A DNA stretch of 64,000 nt from Ilex aquifolium. Taxonomy: Eukaryota; Streptophyta; Magnoliopsida; Aquifoliales; Aquifoliaceae. The position numbers and the translations under genes were made by a program. The stretch lies in contig OX637393.1 of NCBI GenBank assembly GCA_951799425.1, positions 36,591,744-36,655,743 of the forward strand. The letters run 5' to 3'. Of the stretch, positions 58,171 to 64,000 are shown piece by piece. Numbering within the stretch: position 1 is the stretch's first letter; each line of letters begins with the position of its first letter. The notes below the pieces were generated by a model that worked only from the letters and a program-made list of their open reading frames with translations, did no database searches and was not told the DNA's origin.

Positions 58171-58505
58171 AGCACGAACGTTTAAAAATATTCTAAAATA
58201 GGAAAATGGTTGATTTAATAAAACCAAATCCCATAAAAAAAGGAACCGCCAAACTACACAGTCTATGAATTATGGAAAATAATATTTTAAAAAAGAAAAA
58301 ATTTAAAAAATGTCATTGTGTATCTAGACACAATACATTTCCACCTAATAGTACTTATTTACAGTATATTTTTTTTTAAGTATTTTCTCACAAATAAGTA
58401 GTTCACAATTTTTCGATAATTTTATAAGTTCTCATCAAAGGTGGTCCAAAAGTGAGGGGGCAAGTGCCCACTCTGATTCCCATGTGGCTCCGCCCTGAGT
58501 AGAGG

Positions 58506-59157
58506 CCTTCGTTTCTTCAAGTTGTCGGAGACCTTCGTTACATCTTTGAGAGATAAAGGGCTTTGTTCTTTCTTCTAAAAGGTGAAGTAGTTATAAGCTT
58601 TGTGAAAAAAGGATACCTTCGACATTTTGAAAGAATATTAAGTTAAGATTTTCACTTTTCATGTTGTCCGGAAGAGGGTGTAAGTGATTCAACATTATAA
58701 TCTAGAAGGGGTGCAATGAAATTTCAGAAGATGCAAAGGGTATCATTGAATATATGGATAACTATAGGCGTGGTGAATGAAATTTATCCAATTTTTTTCC
58801 TTAACACGTGACAAACAGACCCCAATCTCATTATCCAGTCGTGCCAAAAAGTCACCTTTCACCTAATAGAAATGCAACACGCATAATAGTTATTATTTTA
58901 TTATTTTTGTTACTTTATAATTTCTTCGATCAGAAGTTATAAATTATCCTAATTAAAATAATTGATTCAAAATTTCATATTCACTTTCAGCACAACACCG
59001 GAGCCTTCTCCTTATAACAAACATGACAGATACTACTCGAACACCGTTTTGACTTAAATGTATGTCTTTAGTCGTCTAAATGATATGACGAGCCACAATT
59101 GACACATTTATGGGACAGATTTGGATCGTCATATGCACATGTTTAACCCTGCAATAA
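58506..59157. other. Intergenic, no gene seen
   Basis: AT-rich sequence with no coding similarity recognised and no clear repeat ends. Confidence 0.5.
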
Positions 59158-59600
59158 ATATTTGTAGGGGTGACTCAATGATCAAGCTTACCCTTTTTCA
59201 AGTAAAAAATCTCAGGTTCACTACTTCTTATACCCCCTAAGAATCAATCATCCTTGTTCCTCAGAAAACATGTTCTTAAACTAGCTTAAGCTACGGTGGC
59301 TGGTCTCAAAGCTCAAGTGAATAGTCAACACAAACTTAGACATCTTGTAGCAAAAAAATAAAAAACCCGCAATAGAATGCCCAATGGTCAAGCTTACCCC
59401 CTTTCAAACAAGAAGTCTCAAATTCGATACTTCTTACACCTTTTAAGAATCAATCACCCTTATTCCTCAAAGGACATGTCCTTAAACAAACTCGAGTTAC
59501 TGTGACCAATCTCAGAACTCGAAGGAATAATTGACATAAACCTGAACCCCCAATAGCAAAACCCATTCTACTGCCCCGGGCGGAGGGGCTGGGGCACTAG
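59158..59600 (+). repeat. Tandem SINE-like pair
   Basis: Two diverged copies about 212 bp apart, at about 59165-59360 and 59380-59575. Each begins with (c)caatg(g/a)tcaagcttacc, reminiscent of a Pol III A box (TGGCTCAATGG type), and about 30 bases on has a B-box-like ggttcactac or aattcgatac. The first copy ends in an A-rich run (aaaaaaataaaaaa). This suggests a tRNA-derived SINE, but the boxes are imperfect. Confidence 0.42.
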
Positions 59601-60170
59601 AATGCCCAAAGCAAGACACAGTAAATTCAAAACCTTGCAAGATCGTACTTTGTTCAGTCTACTTAAAAAAAAAAAATTATTGGTATTCAGCTTACCTATA
59701 TAAATATAAATGCAGACTGAATCCCCTTTTTTTCAGATCGCTCAAAAGATCTATTTGGAACCTACATTCTCCACACTAAATCAAATGCATGTAAGTTGCA
59801 ATACAAACAGAGCACCGGAGCAGTACACTGTGCGAGGATGAATCTCCAACACAAGCCAAACCTAGTAATGGTTTCATACTAACACCAATCTGACCAAGAA
59901 AATAGAAAGAACCACGATATCAACGAGCGATCTGAGCTATTGTAAACACCAACACCAAGCATACTTATATATCATATAGCAATAACAAAGCAAAGCCAAC
60001 ATGTGTCAGGTTTCCCCACTTCATTCTGCGAAGCCAAGATACAAGAGGGAACAATTAATAGAATTCGGAATCGCAATGATTAATAACCGACACAAGAAGA
60101 ATTCGTGCTGCAACATATTTAATGGAAGAACAAGTAAACCCACGGTTGAACGGCCCCCTTGATTCAGAAT

Positions 60171-63100
60171 CTACAATATTGTACAGCATTGATTGGTCTT
60201 TTTCGCCTGCTTGTAAAACATCTGTTTCATCCACCACCAAAGGTAAATATATCAGCAATGTACAAGTCTAGTTCCAAATCCTTGTAAACATATCTTCAAA
60301 ACAAATAAAAACAAACAAAACTGGTTGTAACTTGCAACAAATTGTGCAATACAATGTCAAGTTATTTTGGCAGTGGTTCGGTTACTCTATTCTGACTTGA
60401 GCGTCATGAGATTAAGTCACTAAAACAGCCTCTCTGAACATGGGGTAAAAGGTTGTATACATCTAACCCTTCACATCGCCCACAGTGCCGAGAGCCCCAT
60501 GCATTGAACTACCTTTTTAAACTGGATAAAATCTCCCTCAAAATGGTGATGACAACTCTGAAAATAACCATGATCACCTAAGCAAACCTTGCATGCCTTG
60601 ATGCACTACATGATGGTATGGCCAACCAAATTCATTCCAGATTTTCTTTTCTTTTCTTTTTTAATAAAAAACAAAACCATTTATTGATTTGACAGTATTA
60701 CATCAGAATAGTGTAGGGTGGACAAGCAGTCCAACCTAAAGTAAAAAAGTTTAAAAAAAAAAAAAAGGAAAGAAACAAAATATTAAAAAAAAAAATCGAG
60801 ACCTATGTTAGCAAGGTATGAGAAGTTCCTTCTGAAAAAAAGGTACCAAAAGTTGCATCATATTATCGTATCAATATCCCAGAAATTTCAACTCCAGATA
60901 ATATTTTGTGGGCTAGTGTCTTCGTCCATCTAAACTAGGGCAATTTAAGACAATTACTAGAAAGATCAGATTTGGGTACAATTCCAAGAGGCATATGTAT
61001 CAGATAACTATCTCCCATATTACCTGCCAAGTATGCATTACTTCCAGTTGAAATTGAGGTACTAAGGATATGGATACTGTTCTTCAAGAATTGTCTATGA
61101 TTACTGTCACATATAAATCCAAGCTAATAAACTTAAAACATGGCAATAACCCCCTAATTCTACCTTGCATCAATTAGTAAACTCAAATCTTGACAAATTA
61201 TGAATAATAAGAGATCAAAGCACTAAGACACTTGAAACATAAAGGTCCTTTACTCCAGAAGAAATTGTCCAAGCCAAAATTTAAGGTATATCCTGAAATT
61301 TTATCTTGCGATACAACGTAAATGCCTATACTAGGGGCCGAAAAAAGGTAACTAAATATCCAGTAGTCATATGGTCTGGCAAAACCCAGAAAATTGATAG
61401 TCGGGTACTAAGAAGCATGGACACGGACACGGGACACTTATACGACGCGACATGGACACGCCGATACGACATATCTCAAAAAAGTAGGACACGGACACGT
61501 TGGGGACACGCTACAAAAAAATTATATTTTATATATAACATTATATAATTTATTGCAAATATAGTGATAATGATATACAATTCATAAAAAAATTAGTATT
61601 TTATGATAAGAAAACCTAATGTCTAGTCATCTGTGTGAATTTTTAGACTAAAACATCCTCATTATAGTCAATAATCATCAATTTTTTTTGTAGATAATGT
61701 GTACCTAATATATAATTTAAATAATTGCTCTCATTTTCTAAATTCCTCTTTTTTAAAATTTTTATGCATCTTTTTTTTTATTATTATATTTGGAGTACAA
61801 CTTTAATATGTCTAGTATTAGTAATTATATGTTCTAAATTTTTTAAGTTTTGTTAATCACATTTCAACAAATGTCTATTGTTTAGTAGTAGACACGTTCT
61901 AAAAAAGTGTCGTACACGTCACCAAAAAAGTGTCCGAAATTAATAATTTATCATTTAATTATGGATACAGATAAAAGAGTATCGGACACGTGTCCGAGAG
62001 TGTCCGAAGAGTGTCGGTGTCCGACACGGATACGTTACGTTCTCGAGAGTGTCCGTGCTTCATAGGTCGGGTAGAATCTGAGTGTGCAAACAAAACCCAG
62101 CAGACATTAAATCCAATCAAGACCCAGCATGCTGGACGTGCTATGTATATCCACTGTCCCCATATCTTGACGATGATATCACTAACACAGTCTCTGGACA
62201 GTTTTTTGGTGAAAGCTAAGAACCTAATAAAGGAATAGATGTCTAAGCCAATGGGTCCAGGTTCCACTCCTTACAAAATTAGACTTACCAGGTAACTGCA
62301 CTTGTGTCCTTGTACAACACTACTTAAACCCAGGTTGACCTCCTTAATATAAACATAATAAAAAATAAATGAAACATGAAATGAACCTGTCAAACACTAT
62401 ATTTTTCTATCTTCCCAAAATACAACCAACTCGATACAGAAAAAGCATAGGCTGTAACTAAAATTAAAGTCAAGTATCAAGACAACTCCAAAAACCAAGG
62501 ACAAAAATTTCTAATTTTATAAAACCCAAAGGGAACAAAAAAATCTTCAACCCAATAATTTGAAAACTTTTTCTGTTTTCTCTTTCTAAGCAAAACTCCC
62601 ATTAATTTGACAGAGCCGTTCCTTCTTGTGGCCACCTGTTTTGTATCATAATTTAAACTTAAATGCTCAGCATCAAGTTTTTTGCCAGAATCAAGTGAGG
62701 CTGTGAAAAAACCAGTGATGTTTCTATGCTCTTATATATGAAAAGATATCAATAACCCAGGGATCCTCTAGCAAGAAATACCAACTATCCAATTGGATAC
62801 GATCCCACATCCCAAATTGTAGCTCTATCAGCAGGACAAAACAAGCCAAGAGCTACCAATTAACAACACCATACTCAGGCATTGATCAATATGTGCATAA
62901 TCTATTCCCAACACAGCTGAAATGGATGCAATATTCTGTGAATCCCTTTCCAGTTTATCGCACCCACCTGATGGCTTCGGCATAAAGTGGTGTCTGTTAA
63001 CCAAATCGAAAAAACCTATTCTCCAAAAATGCTAGAAAATGAACAAGTGCACAAACACACCAATCCTATGCTGCAACTATATTAGCATTTTGGTGATTTC

Positions 63101-64000
63101 TATGGAGAGACAACCACATGCATGTACCTGTGAAGCTGAGCTGAGGTCTGAACTCTTCTCAACTAAACTGTCCAGCTTCTCACCCCGTACAAGGACACTC
63201 TCAATAGTCTTATGCTGTATTAAAAAAAACACGCATTAATATAAAGGACAAATGGAGAAAAAATAGAATAGTAGAAGGATAAAACACACGTGCATTGGCT
63301 AATATATGAGAATGCTAAGTACCTATGGACATATTATATGATAATGTGTATGAAAATAAGAGGTTTTCATATTATAACATCTCCGTCAACATTGTTTATA
63401 ACTATAAGTCAACTTGCTGAATTTGCTACAGCTAACTTACAAATACTTTTGCTTGGTAGTTGATAAGTCACATATTTCTGGTAGATTTGCCAAAATCTTA
63501 TCAATTGTGGATCGACGCTATTAACTTAAACATGCATGCTTGATCTAAAAAGTGCTTTGCACTAGAAAGGAGACAATCTATGGCTTGAAAATTTAATATT
63601 CCCATTGTTACATATGTCTAGTAATAAAATAATAAAAACAAAGAGCAGAAAGGAAAATAGCAAGATGACGTACAAATATGCATGGATCTCAACACTCACC
63701 AGGATAATTTTAGTTTCATCCAATTCCCTCTGAATTTTCAATAGCTTATCAGCTTCAGCAGGGTCCTGAAGAATTAAAAAAGAAAGCAGAAGAATAAGAA
63801 GTGCTTCAGTTTATCTTCAGCAACAGATCCAATTTTTTTTAAAGAATTTAACTCAAGGGGGGAAAAGTATAAAACAACAATATTCTTCTTCTTTTCCAGC
63901 TAAACATTGAGGGTAAAGAATTAATTAGAACCTGAAATTTTGATAAAGATTCATTCAGATATGGCCATGGTTGTGTGCTATCTGTTTGCACGTTTCTCCA
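60171..64000 (-). CDS. YKT61: R-SNARE YKT61, last four exons (5' part outside window)
   Basis: Exons on the minus strand: 64000-63932 (open at the edge; QPWPYLNESLSKFQ), 63765-63700 (DPAEADKLLKIQRELDETKI), 63214-63128 (HKTIESVLVRGEKLDSLVEK, SSDLSSASQ) and 60221-60171 (MFYKQAKKTNQCCTIL, stop). All join in phase 0 with GT donors and AG acceptors. The SNARE motif spans exons 2 and 3, with the zero-layer Arg in VLVRGEKLD, and the end CCTIL is the prenylation/palmitoylation box of YKT6 proteins. YKT6 acts in ER-Golgi and vacuolar membrane fusion, cycling between cytosol and membranes. The longin domain lies beyond the window. The last intron is unusually long (2.9 kb) and contains a MITE. Confidence 0.95.
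61408..62065. mobile_element. TIR element in the last YKT61 intron, 8-bp TSD
   Basis: Ends are ctaagaagcatggacac on the left and its inverse gtgtccgtgcttcatag on the right. Both ends carry many ggacacg/cgtgtcc copies over about 100 bp. The perfect 8-bp flank gtcgggta (61400-61407 and 62066-62073) is a target duplication of hAT size. 658 bp, no coding content. Its orientation relative to the gene cannot be told. Confidence 0.82.

Larger units (their letters stand above)
56439..58497. mobile_element. hAT-like element with CAGGGGCGGAG ends
   Basis: Starts caggggcggag and ends ctccgccctg. The flanks agcagagg (56431-56438) and agtagagg (58498-58505) match at 7 of 8 bases, the hAT target size. No transposase is encoded. 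The interior has a poly-C tract, a set of TTGTCA/TGACAA repeats and GAAGTAGAAGA-type repeats, listed separately. Confidence 0.65.

Overview
This is nuclear DNA from a flowering plant, most likely a eudicot. It is AT-rich and packed with nested LTR retrotransposons and small DNA transposons. It also carries two spliced host genes with unmistakable plant relatives: a temperature-induced lipocalin (TIL) at 26866-28468 and the 3' part of the R-SNARE gene YKT61 at 60171-64000, both on the minus strand. Nothing looks bacterial, viral or organellar. Assignments rest on reading translated sequence and repeat ends by eye; no database search was run.

Layout. 1-3925: 5' end of a minus-strand Ty3/gypsy element (long LTR, initiator-Met PBS, 462 open gag-protease codons), inserted into the reverse transcriptase of a decayed minus-strand Ty1/copia element that continues to 8682. 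8683-16139: small-repeat territory with a Helitron-like 3' end, a UTP18 (WD40) gene fragment, a 1.4-kb Mutator-type MITE with a 9-bp target duplication, and a hairpin with roughly 190-bp arms. 16145-25060: a complete but decayed Tat-type gypsy element with 5-bp target duplications. 25061-36813: the lipocalin gene (a MITE sits in its intron), an inverted-repeat element, two nested hAT-type elements, and a SINE-like insertion with an 18-bp target duplication. 36814-54856: a second Tat-type element of 18 kb. One solo LTR interrupts its gag, and two inverted solo LTRs of a single family interrupt an antisense gene in its 3' half. 54857-60170: tandem repeats, a probable MULE transposase fragment, a 2-kb hAT-like element and a SINE-like pair. 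60171-64000: four exons of YKT61, whose long last intron carries a MITE with an 8-bp target duplication.

How the parts relate. The two Tat-type elements share one plan: LTR with TGATG/CATCA ends, a PBS starting TGGCG three bases inside the LTR, gag, protease, reverse transcriptase, RNase H, a second RNase H, integrase, then minus-strand ORFs resembling the 'putative gypsy type transposon' family, a polypurine tract and the 3' LTR. Element 2 carries two such antisense genes. Many stop codons in these elements are C-to-T changes, as expected of methylated, silenced repeats. The insertion order can be read from interrupted reading frames: copia before gypsy at the left, and the second Tat element before its three inner LTR insertions.
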